Assembly (NCBI GenBank): GCA_900544905.1
Contig: UQXF01000064.1
Span: 1 to 20,222 of the forward strand
Source: an uncultured Clostridium sp.
GTDB taxonomy: Bacteria; Bacillota; Clostridia; Lachnospirales; Lachnospiraceae
Reading direction: 5' to 3'
Length of the DNA: 20,222 nt
Shown here: in pieces, positions 5,940-12,990 of the stretch
Layout: every line of letters begins with the position of its first letter
Numbering within the stretch: position 1 is the first letter of the stretch
Translations under genes and position numbers: made by a program
Notes under the pieces: model-generated
Databases searched by the model: none
Told to the model about the DNA's origin: nothing
The model's input: only the letters and a program-made list of their open reading frames with translations

Positions 5940-6527
5940 ATGCCGATACAGGAAATTATGAAGCTTAAAACAGCTTTGGATGAAGAGACCAGAATATCAT
6001 TGCTGTTGGCAATTCATTGTGCACCGATTCTATCGGGAATCAAGGCTGCCAATATTATGACAGTGACGGGAAGGGAATTTTTCCGGATTGGATATTTACT
6101 TCAGGGAACAGATATTTCCTATCGTTTTCTGAAGACAAAGGGTGACAAGGGAATTTTGTATCTCTATCGGGAAAGGGAGCTGGTAACGTATTTGCATTCG
6201 GAGGAAATCCGGGATTTTTTGAAGGAGTATGGCTATACCTCGGATAAGCTTGATGACATGCTGGAGCGGCTTTCAAACCGCATTTGCTTTTACAGCAATG
6301 GGGATGCAGCATTTCCACATGAAATCGGCATTTTTCTGGAATATCCGCTGATGGATGTAAAAGGATTTCTGGAAAATGACGGAAAGAATTTTATCTATTC
6401 CGGTTATTGGAAGGTATATCATGATGTGCAAAACACAATCCAAAAATTCCGGCAATATGACGAGGAACGGGAGCGAGCCGTTATGGCGGTGGTTTCCGGA
6501 CGGAAAATAAAGGATATCACAGTATAA
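5940..6527 (+). CDS. DUF3793 family protein
   Basis: A 195-residue soluble protein that I recognise as DUF3793 from its central signature FPHEIGIFLEYPLMDVKGF (about residues 123-141) followed by GYWKVY. The N-terminal half is mostly helical (cysteine in IHCAPILSG near 27), with RLSNRICFY before the signature. Function is unknown. From memory, this family often sits next to flavodoxin and iron-transport (Feo) genes in Clostridia; here the flavodoxin is 48 bp downstream. The GTTAG-N6-CTAAC operator at the promoter would suit metal-responsive control. The start has GAGGAAATAAGG upstream. The 160-base leader between promoter and ATG also holds a possible 11-codon upstream reading frame at 5846-5881. 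Confidence 0.88.
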   Translation: MPIQEIMKLKTALDEETRISLLLAIHCAPILSGIKAANIMTVTGREFFRIGYLLQGTDISYRFLKTKGDKGILYLYRERELVTYLHSEEIRDFLKEYGYTSDKLDDMLERLSNRICFYSNGDAAFPHEIGIFLEYPLMDVKGFLENDGKNFIYSGYWKVYHDVQNTIQKFRQYDEERERAVMAVVSGRKIKDITV

Positions 6528-6544
6528 AAAGAAAAAGGAGGAAA

Positions 6545-6563
6545 CGCCCCGGATTAGAGGGCG
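6545..6563 (+). promoter_or_regulatory. Hairpin between a distant Shine-Dalgarno and the flavodoxin start
   Basis: AAAGGAGG at 6534-6541 lies 34 bases before the flavodoxin ATG, too far to act directly. Between them CGCCC (6545-6549) and GGGCG (6559-6563) can form a 5-bp stem that would shorten the path to about 15 bases. The only close ribosome site is a weak TAGGA abutting the ATG. Confidence 0.4.
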
Positions 6564-6575
6564 GATTACATAGGA

Positions 6576-7010
6576 ATGAGTAAAGTAAATATTATATATT
6601 GGAGTGGAACCGGTAATACGGAGGCAATGGCAGCCTATATCGAAGAGGGCGTTAAGTCTGCGGGAAGTGATGCGGTATTACTGCCGGTGGGTGCGGCTTC
6701 TGTGGATGATTTAAAGGATGCAAAGGCATTTGCACTGGGTTGTCCTTCCATGGGTGCAGAGCAGTTGGAGGAAACAGAGATGGAACCATTTATGTGTGAG
6801 TTAGAGAGCCAGATTTCAGGAAAGCAGGTTGTTCTTTTTGGCTCCTATGGATGGGGAAACCAGGAATGGATGCGGGATTGGGAGGAACGCATTCAGATGG
6901 CAGGCGCCTCCGTGGTAAATGGTGAGGGAATCGCCGTAAATGGCGCACCGGGAGAGGATGTGGCAGACCAGTGCAGGGATGCGGGAAGAACATTAGCCGG
7001 TCTTGCTTAA
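6576..7010 (+). CDS. Short-chain flavodoxin
   Basis: A 144-residue FMN electron carrier of the clostridial short-chain type, usually made in place of ferredoxin when iron is scarce. The phosphate loop SGTGNTE is at residues 10-16, the first isoalloxazine loop is CPSMGAEQLEE (56-66) and the second GSYGWGN (89-95), where Y91 or W93 would stack on the flavin. The overall fold and length match the family with no domain missing. It is downstream of DUF3793 in one transcript with an operator of metal-repressor type, which supports induction by iron limitation (inference). Translation initiation looks unusual; see the hairpin at 6545. A strong terminator follows at 7050. Confidence 0.94.
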   Translation: MSKVNIIYWSGTGNTEAMAAYIEEGVKSAGSDAVLLPVGAASVDDLKDAKAFALGCPSMGAEQLEETEMEPFMCELESQISGKQVVLFGSYGWGNQEWMRDWEERIQMAGASVVNGEGIAVNGAPGEDVADQCRDAGRTLAGLA

Positions 7011-7049
7011 AGGGCTGCGAATATTTTTAGCAGAATAGGATAGTATATA

Positions 7050-7087
7050 AGGAGTGGAAGATGAGAGTTTTTCGCTCCTGTTTTTTT
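7050..7087 (+). terminator. Terminator of the DUF3793-flavodoxin operon
   Basis: Arms AGGAGTGGAAGA (7050-7061) and TTTTTCGCTCCT (7068-7079) pair over 12 positions including G-U pairs, with loop TGAGAG, then G and seven T (7081-7087). Confidence 0.85.
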
Positions 7088-7114
7088 AATGATAAAACCT
7101 ATCAGTTTAGATTC

Positions 7115-7143
7115 TTGCAATTTAAACCGGGTTTTAGTATCAT
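7115..7143 (+). promoter_or_regulatory. Promoter upstream of enolase
   Basis: TTGCAA -35 (7115-7120) and TATCAT -10 (7138-7143) separated by 17 bp. Both hexamers and spacing resemble the promoter at 5749, and the same palindrome follows. Confidence 0.55.
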
Positions 7144-7146
7144 ACA

Positions 7147-7170
7147 TTTAGTTAGTTAAGGCTAACTGAA
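7147..7170. promoter_or_regulatory. GTTAG-N6-CTAAC operator, copy 2
   Basis: AGTTAG-TTAAGG-CTAACT at 7150-7167 is a perfect 6-bp-arm inverted repeat, with further TT/AA pairing at 7147-7148 and 7169-7170. It starts seven bases after the -10 and overlaps the predicted transcription start, the same geometry as copy 1. The exact ten-base pattern occurring twice in 20 kb, both at promoters, is very unlikely by chance. Confidence 0.65.
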
Positions 7171-7179
7171 TGTGAATAA

Positions 7180-7270
7180 ATCATGGGGACTCCTCTCAAG
7201 GTGAATTGTGAAAAGCTGACATGATTCCGGGGAAGACTGCTGTTCTTCCGGAGAGGAGTACTGTCATGAT
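7180..7270 (+). ncRNA. Structured 5' leader of enolase, unidentified
   Basis: Nested pairing is visible: ATCATG (7180-7185) with CATGAT (7265-7270); ACTCCTCTC (7189-7197) with GAGAGGAGT (7251-7259), a perfect 9-bp stem; and an inner GGAAG/CTTCC hairpin (7231-7235 with 7245-7249). The outer stem closes just before the enolase ribosome site at 7275-7281, so the fold could control translation. It does not match the fluoride, ZTP, TPP, SAM, glycine or yybP-ykoY consensus sequences I know. Confidence 0.5.
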
Positions 7271-7291
7271 ATGGAAAGGAGAATGAATTTG

Positions 7292-8587
7292 ATGAATTAT
7301 TTGGAAATCGAAAAAGTAATTGGAAGAGAAATTATGGATTCCAGAGGCAATCCAACGGTTGAGGCAGAGGTTACGCTGGTTGATGGCACTGTTGCGAGAG
7401 GAACAGCTCCAAGCGGTGCATCTACAGGTGAATTTGAGGCGTTGGAATTAAGGGATGGAGATAAATCCAGATATCTGGGAAAAGGTGTGACGAAGGCGGT
7501 TGAAAATATCAACACGATTATAAATGATGCAGTTACCGGATTGGATGCATCGGACATCTATGCGGTGGATAAAGCCATGATAGAAGCGGATGGAACCAAG
7601 GACAAGTCAAAGCTTGGGGCAAATGCCATTCTGGCTGTTTCCATTGCAGCTTCCAGAGCGGCAGCAACCGCTTTAGATATGCCGTTGTACCGTTTTCTCG
7701 GTGGAATTTCCGGTAACCGTCTGCCGGTTCCTATGATGAATATTTTAAATGGCGGTGCCCATGCAGCCAATACAGTGGATGTACAGGAATTTATGATTAT
7801 GCCGGTGGGAGCTTCTTCCTTTAAGGAGGCGCTTCGCTGGTGCGCAGAGGTATTCCATGCCCTGGCAGCGTTATTAAAATCAAAGGGTCTTGCAACCTCT
7901 GTCGGGGATGAAGGAGGCTTTGCTCCTGACCTTGCCAGTGATGAGGAAGCAATCCAGTATATTTTAGAAGCGGTGAAAAATGCAGGCTATGAGCCGGGCA
8001 GGGATTTTATGATAGCCATGGATGCCGCTTCCAGTGAGTGGAAGGGTTCTGTAAAGGGTGAGTATGTACTGCCGAAGGCAGGCACTAAATTTACATCTGC
8101 AGAGCTGATTGCCCATTGGAAACAGCTGGTGGATAAGTATCCGATTATTTCCATTGAGGATGCGCTGGATGAAGAGGACTGGGAAGGCTGGCAGCAGCTT
8201 ACCAGAGAGCTTGGCGACAGGATTCAGCTGGTGGGAGACGATTTGTTTGTCACCAATACGGAGCGTCTTTCAAAGGGAATTGAACAGGGGGCAGGCAACT
8301 CCATTCTGATTAAGTTAAATCAGATTGGCTCCGTATCAGAGACCTTAGAAGCCATTAAGATGGCCCATAAAGCGGGTTATACCGCCATTTCCTCCCATCG
8401 TTCCGGTGAGACAGAGGATACCACAATTGCGGATTTGGCAGTGGCGCTGAATACCTGCCAGATTAAGACCGGTGCACCGAGCAGAACAGAGCGTGTTGCA
8501 AAATATAACCAGCTGCTCCGCATTGAGGAGGACCTTGGCGCAAGTGCAATCTATCCGGGTATGCAGGCATTTAACGTCAAGAGATAA
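7292..8587 (+). CDS. eno: Enolase (phosphopyruvate hydratase)
   Basis: The glycolytic enzyme that interconverts 2-phosphoglycerate and phosphoenolpyruvate, cytosolic and Mg-dependent. From the ATG at 7292 it is 431 residues, the normal length, beginning MNYLEIEKVIGREI. Key residues are present: H157, E207 (in VGDEGGFAPD) as catalytic acid, K341 (in LIKLNQIGS) as base, Mg ligands D244, E289 and D316, the SHRSGETED loop at 368-376, and K392. The in-frame ATG at 7271 lies inside the leader hairpin and lacks a ribosome site, while AAAGGAG at 7275-7281 is spaced ten bases from 7292, so I chose 7292. The gene stands alone rather than in a gap-pgk-tpi-pgm-eno operon, and has its own promoter, operator and structured leader. 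Confidence 0.98.
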   Translation: MNYLEIEKVIGREIMDSRGNPTVEAEVTLVDGTVARGTAPSGASTGEFEALELRDGDKSRYLGKGVTKAVENINTIINDAVTGLDASDIYAVDKAMIEADGTKDKSKLGANAILAVSIAASRAAATALDMPLYRFLGGISGNRLPVPMMNILNGGAHAANTVDVQEFMIMPVGASSFKEALRWCAEVFHALAALLKSKGLATSVGDEGGFAPDLASDEEAIQYILEAVKNAGYEPGRDFMIAMDAASSEWKGSVKGEYVLPKAGTKFTSAELIAHWKQLVDKYPIISIEDALDEEDWEGWQQLTRELGDRIQLVGDDLFVTNTERLSKGIEQGAGNSILIKLNQIGSVSETLEAIKMAHKAGYTAISSHRSGETEDTTIADLAVALNTCQIKTGAPSRTERVAKYNQLLRIEEDLGASAIYPGMQAFNVKR

Positions 8588-8641
8588 CTATATAATTTTA
8601 TAATGTTTTGATAACATACTATTTAAAATAGATGTTAGTAT

Positions 8642-8688
8642 AAGGCGTCTCCTGTTTGATTTAGCCCTGTCTGCAGGAGGCGTCTTTC
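8642..8688 (+). terminator. Enolase terminator
   Basis: AAGGCGTCTCCTG (8642-8654) pairs with CAGGAGGCGTCTT (8674-8686) over 13 positions with two G-U pairs, 19-base loop, followed by a short T/C tract. Confidence 0.8.
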
Positions 8689-8694
8689 TCTGTT

Positions 8695-8752
8695 GCCAGG
8701 CATATGAGAAAAAGGTCTGGTGGACCATTTTTGAATGCTTGTAGAGCCTGGC
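8695..8752. repeat. Nested inverted repeats over the nitroreductase promoter
   Basis: Outer arms GCCAGGC (8695-8701) and GCCTGGC (8746-8752) are perfect. Inside, AAAAAGGTC and GACCATTTTT pair with one bulged A (8709-8732). The right outer arm directly follows the candidate -35, so this could be an operator or a second terminator fold in either direction. Confidence 0.5.
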
Positions 8753-8767
8753 TGGAAATGTTATACT
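8739..8767 (+). promoter_or_regulatory. Promoter of nitroreductase-HAD-MATE
   Basis: A weak TTGTAG -35 (8739-8744), 17-bp spacer, and TATACT -10 (8762-8767) preceded by TGT, an extended -10. Confidence 0.5.
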
Positions 8768-8799
8768 TTACATGATTTTCAGGAATATTGGAGGATATT

Positions 8800-9396
8800 A
8801 TGAGTACGAAGGAAATCTATGACAGAAGAAGTATTAGAAAATATAAGCAGGATGAAGTGCCGGTGGATGTGCTGAATCAGATATTGGATGCGGCGAGAAT
8901 GGCACCTTCCGGCAAGAACAAACAGCCGTGGCGGTTTGCTGTGTATGGCGGGGACAAAAAGACCAAACTGCTTTCCGCCATGAAAAGCGGTATCCGGCGG
9001 GAGCGCAGAGGGGATTCGCTGCTGCCGGAATCTGCATATGGACTTCCGGATGCGGTAAATACCCTGCGGATTATGCAGGAGGCACCGGTGGTGGTGATGG
9101 TAGTTAACCCTTATGGAAAAAGTCCGTTTAATGGCATTACAACAGATGAGAGAGTGACGGAAATCATAGATTCTTTGTCTATCGGTGCCGCCATTCAGAA
9201 TATGCTTCTAAAGGCAGAGGAGCTGGGCGTCGGAACCCTGTGGATTGGAAATACCTGCTTTGCGTATCCGGAGCTTGTGGATTATATGCAGGTGAAGGGC
9301 CAGCTGATAGGGGGCGTGGCACTGGGGTATGCCAACGAAATGCCGGAGGCAAGACCGAGAAAAAATCTTTCTGACCTTGTGGAATATTGTCTGTAG
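8800..9396 (+). CDS. Nitroreductase-family FMN oxidoreductase
   Basis: A 198-residue flavoprotein of the NAD(P)H-dependent nitroreductase superfamily. The N-terminal FMN-phosphate motif is YDRRSIRKY (residues 7-15), followed by ARMAPSGKNKQPWRF (about 32-46), the second flavin contact. The C-terminal third carries LGVGTLWIGN and a GGVALGYANE segment near the dimer interface. Substrates in this family range from nitroaromatics and quinones to enals; none can be named here. An ATG at 8800 with GGAGG five bases upstream is the start; an upstream in-frame TTG at 8788 lies before that site and is rejected. It appears to lead an operon with a HAD phosphatase (55 bp downstream of its stop) and a MATE exporter. 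Confidence 0.92.
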   Translation: MSTKEIYDRRSIRKYKQDEVPVDVLNQILDAARMAPSGKNKQPWRFAVYGGDKKTKLLSAMKSGIRRERRGDSLLPESAYGLPDAVNTLRIMQEAPVVVMVVNPYGKSPFNGITTDERVTEIIDSLSIGAAIQNMLLKAEELGVGTLWIGNTCFAYPELVDYMQVKGQLIGGVALGYANEMPEARPRKNLSDLVEYCL

Positions 9397-9451
9397 TGGT
9401 ATTCTGTAAGGTGGCAGAAAAAAAGAAAACACAGAGGGAATGGTGATAAAA

Positions 9452-10150
9452 ATGAGGTATGAGCTTGCAATATTTGACATGGACGGCACGATTTTAAATA
9501 CCCTGGAGGATTTGACGGATACATTGAATTATGCGCTGCGCAAAAACAATTATCCAGAGCATTCCATTGAGGATGTGAGGCGGTTTGTGGGAAATGGGAT
9601 TCCCAAGCTGATAGAGCGGGGTGTTCCGGCAGGAACAGACACAGAAGCAGCCGGCAGGGTGCACAGGGATTTTATGGAATATTATAAAATACATTGTGCA
9701 GATAAGACGAAGCCCTATGATGGAATCTTAGAGCTGATACGGAGCCTGCGCCAGGCGGGCTGCAGGACGGCTGTGGTTTCCAACAAAGCAGATGTGGCGG
9801 TACAGGAGCTTTGCACCCGGTATTTTGACGGTCTTTTTGACTATGCGGTGGGAGACAGGAAGGGAATCTTAAAAAAACCGGCGCCGGATTCTGTCAATGA
9901 GGTTCTGAAGTATCTGCAGATAGAAAGAAAAAGGGCGGTGTACATAGGGGATTCCGAGGTGGATATTGCCACCGCGCAAAATGCAGGCATGAACAGTATT
10001 ATTGTGAGCTGGGGCTTCCGGGAAACAGGCTTTTTAAAGGAGCAGGGCGCAGAAGTCATTGTAAACCAGCCCAAAGAGGTGGCAAAGCTTATTCTGGATG
10101 GACAGACGGTTACAGAGGATATGGGTTTGGAGGTAGAAAAGGATGAATAA
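9452..10150 (+). CDS. HAD-IA hydrolase, phosphoglycolate-phosphatase-like
   Basis: A 232-residue haloacid-dehalogenase-superfamily phosphatase. Motif I is FDMDGTILNT with nucleophile D9 and acid D11; motif II is S110-N-K; motif III a lysine in LKKPAPDS (141 or 142); motif IV GDSEVD with D167 and D171. A helical cap lies between about 16 and 85. This pattern is shared by Gph and related sugar-phosphate or nucleotide phosphatases, so substrate is uncertain. I chose the ATG at 9452 because GGTGAT sits five bases before it; the upstream ATG at 9440 is too close to GAGGG. The stop overlaps the next gene by eight bases, pointing to translational coupling with the MATE exporter. Confidence 0.9.
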   Translation: MRYELAIFDMDGTILNTLEDLTDTLNYALRKNNYPEHSIEDVRRFVGNGIPKLIERGVPAGTDTEAAGRVHRDFMEYYKIHCADKTKPYDGILELIRSLRQAGCRTAVVSNKADVAVQELCTRYFDGLFDYAVGDRKGILKKPAPDSVNEVLKYLQIERKRAVYIGDSEVDIATAQNAGMNSIIVSWGFRETGFLKEQGAEVIVNQPKEVAKLILDGQTVTEDMGLEVEKDE

Positions 10151-11483
10151 GGATTTAACGGTGGGCAGGCCGGAACCGGTTTTATGGAAATTCTGTCTGC
10201 CCCTGTTTGGCAGTGTGATTTTCCAGCAGCTTTACAATATTGCGGACAGTCTGGTGGCAGGTAAATTTATCGGGGAGAATGCACTGGCAGCGGTGGGTAA
10301 CAGCTATGAAATTACCCTTATTTTTATTGCCTTTGCCTTTGGCTGCAACATTGGCTGTTCTGTTATCGTGTCCCGGTTCTTTGGTGCCAAGCAGCTAAAG
10401 GACATGAAAACGGCGGTATACACAACCCTGATTGCCAGTGCGGTTTTATGTATGGTGCTGATGATTTTTGGCATTACGCTGGGCGGCAGGCTGCTTTCCC
10501 TGATACATACACCGGAAAATATTTTTGCAGATTCCAGGCTGTATCTGGATATATATATCTGGGGACTGCCGTTTTTGATGTTTTATAATATTGCAACCGG
10601 TATTTTTTCTGCGCTGGGAGATTCCAGAACACCATTTATTTTTCTGGCAGTTTCCTCCGTCTCCAATATTGCGGTGGATATTCTGTTTGTTGCGGTGTTC
10701 CGTATGGGAGTTGCAGGCGTGGCATGGGCAACCTTCCTGTGCCAGGGAATAAGCTGTATTCTGGCAATGATAGTGGTATTCCGGCGGTTTTATAAGATTA
10801 AGGTGGAGGGTAAGACCCCTTTGTTCTCATGGGAGCTGCTGGGAAAGATAGCAGTGATTGCGGTTCCGAGTATTCTCCAGCAGAGCTTCATTTCCGTGGG
10901 AAATATCATTATACAGGGGGTAATCAACGGATTTGGTGCCGGTGTCATTGCCGGATATTCAGCGGCGGTAAAGCTCAATAATCTGGTGATTACCTCTTTT
11001 ACCACATTGGGAAATGGTATATCCAATTTTACTGCCCAGAATATGGGGGCAAAGAAATTGTCCCGGATACGGGCTGGTTTTAAGGCGGGCGTAAAAATGG
11101 TGTGGTCCTTAAGCGTTCCCTTTGTGATATTATATATCACCGTGGGTAAATGGCTGATTGCGTTCTTTATGGATAATCCATCCGACACCGCTTTAAATAC
11201 CGGTATTCTGTTTTTACGGATACTTTCACCCTTTTATTTTGTGATATCTATAAAGCTGGTGGCAGATGGAATCCTGCGGGGAGCCGGTCTGATGAAGCAG
11301 TTCATGATAGGAACCTTTACCGACCTGATTCTCCGTGTAGTGCTGGCGGTTGTTCTTGCCGCACAATTTGGAGCGGTGGGTATCTGGTGTGCATGGCCCA
11401 TTGGATGGACTATTGCAATGTGCCTGTCTGTATTTTTTTATACCCGTGGTCCATGGAGGGCTACAGATAATTTACAATCATGA
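10143..11483 (+). CDS. MATE-family efflux transporter
   Basis: A 446-residue polytopic membrane protein with about 12 helices in two similar six-helix halves, the MATE layout of sodium- or proton-driven drug exporters. The N-terminal signature is present (PLFGSVIFQQLYNIADSLVA, about 22-41, then GENALAAVGNSYEI), and the second half repeats it as VPSILQQSFISVGNIIIQG. It begins inside the HAD gene (overlap 10143-10150). Its 3' end overlaps the oppositely oriented TauE/SafE gene by 23 bases. Pairing with a nitroreductase suggests modification and export of a toxic compound, but that is an inference. Confidence 0.94.
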   Translation: MNKDLTVGRPEPVLWKFCLPLFGSVIFQQLYNIADSLVAGKFIGENALAAVGNSYEITLIFIAFAFGCNIGCSVIVSRFFGAKQLKDMKTAVYTTLIASAVLCMVLMIFGITLGGRLLSLIHTPENIFADSRLYLDIYIWGLPFLMFYNIATGIFSALGDSRTPFIFLAVSSVSNIAVDILFVAVFRMGVAGVAWATFLCQGISCILAMIVVFRRFYKIKVEGKTPLFSWELLGKIAVIAVPSILQQSFISVGNIIIQGVINGFGAGVIAGYSAAVKLNNLVITSFTTLGNGISNFTAQNMGAKKLSRIRAGFKAGVKMVWSLSVPFVILYITVGKWLIAFFMDNPSDTALNTGILFLRILSPFYFVISIKLVADGILRGAGLMKQFMIGTFTDLILRVVLAVVLAAQFGAVGIWCAWPIGWTIAMCLSVFFYTRGPWRATDNLQS

Positions 11484-12228
11484 TGGCTGCCCCTAATACC
11501 ACTAAAACAGCGCCGGTGGCACGGTTTAAGGTAATTGCGCTTGCCTTGTTGGCAAAGCGGGCGGCAATTCTTGCCCAGAGCAGAGTGGACAAAACGCAGA
11601 ATACCAGACAGGTGATATCCGGCAGTCCGCCGATAGCAAAGTGGCTGGCAGCTCCGGTAAAAGCGGTAAATGCCATGATAAATACGCTGGTTCCCACAGC
11701 GGTCTTTAATTCGTAGCCCAGAATGGTGGTGAGAATCAGGAGCATCATCATTCCGCCACCTGCTCCGATGAAACCACAGATAAAGCCGATTATAACTCCG
11801 CAGACAACTGACTGGAGAAAGCGCTTCTTTGCACTGACTGCTGCCATGGTTTCCTTGGTGGTCATAACGGGCTTCACAATGAATTTGATTCCTAACAGGA
11901 AGGTCATGAAGACAGAGAAGTTACCCATGGTGCGGTTTGGAACCCTGCTTGCGGCAAAGCTTCCCACCATTGTAAATATCAGAACACTGACCATCATGAC
12001 AATTCCGTTTTTAATGTCAAGGTTTTTGTTTTTTCCATAGGTATAGGCACTGACAGCACTGGCCAGTACATCGCTGGCGAGGGCGATTCCCACTGCCTCA
12101 TAGGCGGGCATGTCCAAAAAGGTTATCAGCATGGGACTGATGACGGCAGCAGCGCTCATTCCTGCAAATCCGGTTCCGAGTCCGGCGCCGATTCCTGCGA
12201 GAAAACAGATGATAAATTTAAACAGCAT
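11461..12228 (-). CDS. TauE/SafE-family membrane permease (sulfite exporter-like)
   Basis: A 255-residue membrane protein with about eight helices. The two TauE/SafE half-repeats are seen near the N terminus (GIGAGLGTGFAGMSAAAV, about 12-29) and in the middle (GVIIGFICGFIGAGGGMMM). The family is linked to export of sulfite, sulfoacetate or other organic anions; the substrate here is unknown. Start chosen at 12228 because GAGGT lies seven bases upstream; longer forms to 12291 would run back into the upstream TetR gene. It follows the TetR gene by ten bases, so the two are one operon and TetR likely controls this pump. The terminal 23 bases overlap the convergent MATE gene. Confidence 0.9.
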   Translation of the reverse strand: MLFKFIICFLAGIGAGLGTGFAGMSAAAVISPMLITFLDMPAYEAVGIALASDVLASAVSAYTYGKNKNLDIKNGIVMMVSVLIFTMVGSFAASRVPNRTMGNFSVFMTFLLGIKFIVKPVMTTKETMAAVSAKKRFLQSVVCGVIIGFICGFIGAGGGMMMLLILTTILGYELKTAVGTSVFIMAFTAFTGAASHFAIGGLPDITCLVFCVLSTLLWARIAARFANKASAITLNRATGAVLVVLGAAIMIVNYL

Positions 12229-12238
12229 AATAATTACC

Positions 12239-12814
12239 TCACTTTTGTTTTTTTTGAGAAAATTGCAGGATATCCTCACAGAGCTTAGCAATTTCCTCCG
12301 GACTTTCTTTCATTCCGTTTTGAAACCAGCCCAGAAGGATTTTTGTAAAGGCTCCTTCAAAGGCAAGATTTTTGTAGTACTCCTCTGTTGTGTGTGCCGG
12401 CTCTATTTTTTCAATAAAGGATGCGGCGGTATCACTCATGCTGGCAGGCATGTCTGCCTGTATCAGCAGCTTAAAAATATCCGCATGCGCCTGTATGCAG
12501 GAAAAGAAATCCAGATACCACAGATAGGGCTGTTTCCTGTAGCGCTCATCCTTAGAGGAGTCTGTAAGCTCCTTGAGAAACCATTGGCAGAATTCAGTCA
12601 GGATATCTTCCTTGGAATGGTAATTCCGGTAAAAGGCAGTTCTGGATACACCGGAACGCTTTACCAGTTCGGTGATTGTTATTTTTTCAAAGGGTTTCTC
12701 ATTCATCAGATAGATAAGCGCAGTCTGAAGGCATTCCCGTGTTAATTTATTGGATTCTTCATTAGACATGCGAAGAATTTCTCTTTTTTCCAATTCTGAT
12801 TTTGAAGTGTTCAT
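12239..12814 (-). CDS. TetR/AcrR-family transcriptional regulator
   Basis: A 191-residue repressor-type protein. The helix-turn-helix lies at about residues 45-66 (KITITELVKRSGVSRTAFYR, then NYHSKEDIL), the usual TetR form. The C-terminal helices form a ligand pocket of the TetR_C type typical of Lachnospiraceae, ligand unknown. The start at 12814 has GGAG ten bases upstream; an internal ATG at 12769 is a weaker alternative that would drop 15 residues. It is first in an operon with the TauE/SafE permease. The palindrome at 12842-12864 in its leader may be its operator. Confidence 0.93.
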   Translation of the reverse strand: MNTSKSELEKREILRMSNEESNKLTRECLQTALIYLMNEKPFEKITITELVKRSGVSRTAFYRNYHSKEDILTEFCQWFLKELTDSSKDERYRKQPYLWYLDFFSCIQAHADIFKLLIQADMPASMSDTAASFIEKIEPAHTTEEYYKNLAFEGAFTKILLGWFQNGMKESPEEIAKLCEDILQFSQKKQK

Positions 12815-12841
12815 TATAAAACGTCTCCTTTTGTTACGCAG

Positions 12842-12864
12842 TTACAAAATATGTCTGTTTGTAA
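12842..12864. promoter_or_regulatory. Palindrome in the tetR leader, candidate operator
   Basis: TTACAAA (12842-12848) and TTTGTAA (12858-12864) are perfect 7-bp arms, spacer nine bases. A TTGTAAAG half-site copy recurs at 12911-12918, nearer the -10. Position well downstream of the predicted promoter weakens the operator reading. Confidence 0.4.
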
Positions 12865-12926
12865 AGTCTGGATGTCCGAAGGTTGACCATTCTTAAAGTT
12901 GATGTTACACTTGTAAAGCCTTAACG

Positions 12927-12955
12927 AATGTATCATATTTAGGAATGCTTGTCAA
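12927..12955 (-). promoter_or_regulatory. tetR-TauE promoter
   Basis: On the minus strand a perfect TTGACA -35 (12950-12955), 17-bp spacer, and TACATT -10 (12927-12932). Leader to the tetR start is about 105 bases. Confidence 0.65.
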
Positions 12956-12980
12956 ATATTCTACATGGACAGGACGTTTT

Positions 12981-12990
12981 GTGTTATAAT
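12981..12990 (+). promoter_or_regulatory. Extended -10 promoter of the lipid operon
   Basis: TGTTATAAT gives a perfect TATAAT hexamer (12985-12990) with the TG extension; no good -35 at 16-18 bp. It is about 90 bases before the PlsY start. Confidence 0.5.

Noticed and set aside
7061..7159. A 32-codon frame with AAGGAGTGG just before its ATG
   Set aside because: The apparent ribosome site and first codons are the arms of the flavodoxin terminator, followed by the enolase promoter and operator; the peptide has no recognisable features.
7180..7270. Fluoride or other known riboswitch upstream of enolase
   Set aside because: The conserved fluoride-switch blocks and those of TPP, SAM, ZTP, glycine and yybP-ykoY classes were not found.
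7271..7291. Upstream ATG codons at 7271 and 7283 for enolase
   Set aside because: 7271 lies at the base of the leader hairpin without a ribosome site, and 7283 is one base after AAAGGAG. Family length and N terminus fit 7292.
11480..12745. Plus-strand frames of 78, 105 and 211 residues opposite TauE/SafE and TetR
   Set aside because: They are antisense shadows without ribosome sites or family features, while the minus-strand genes are clear family members.
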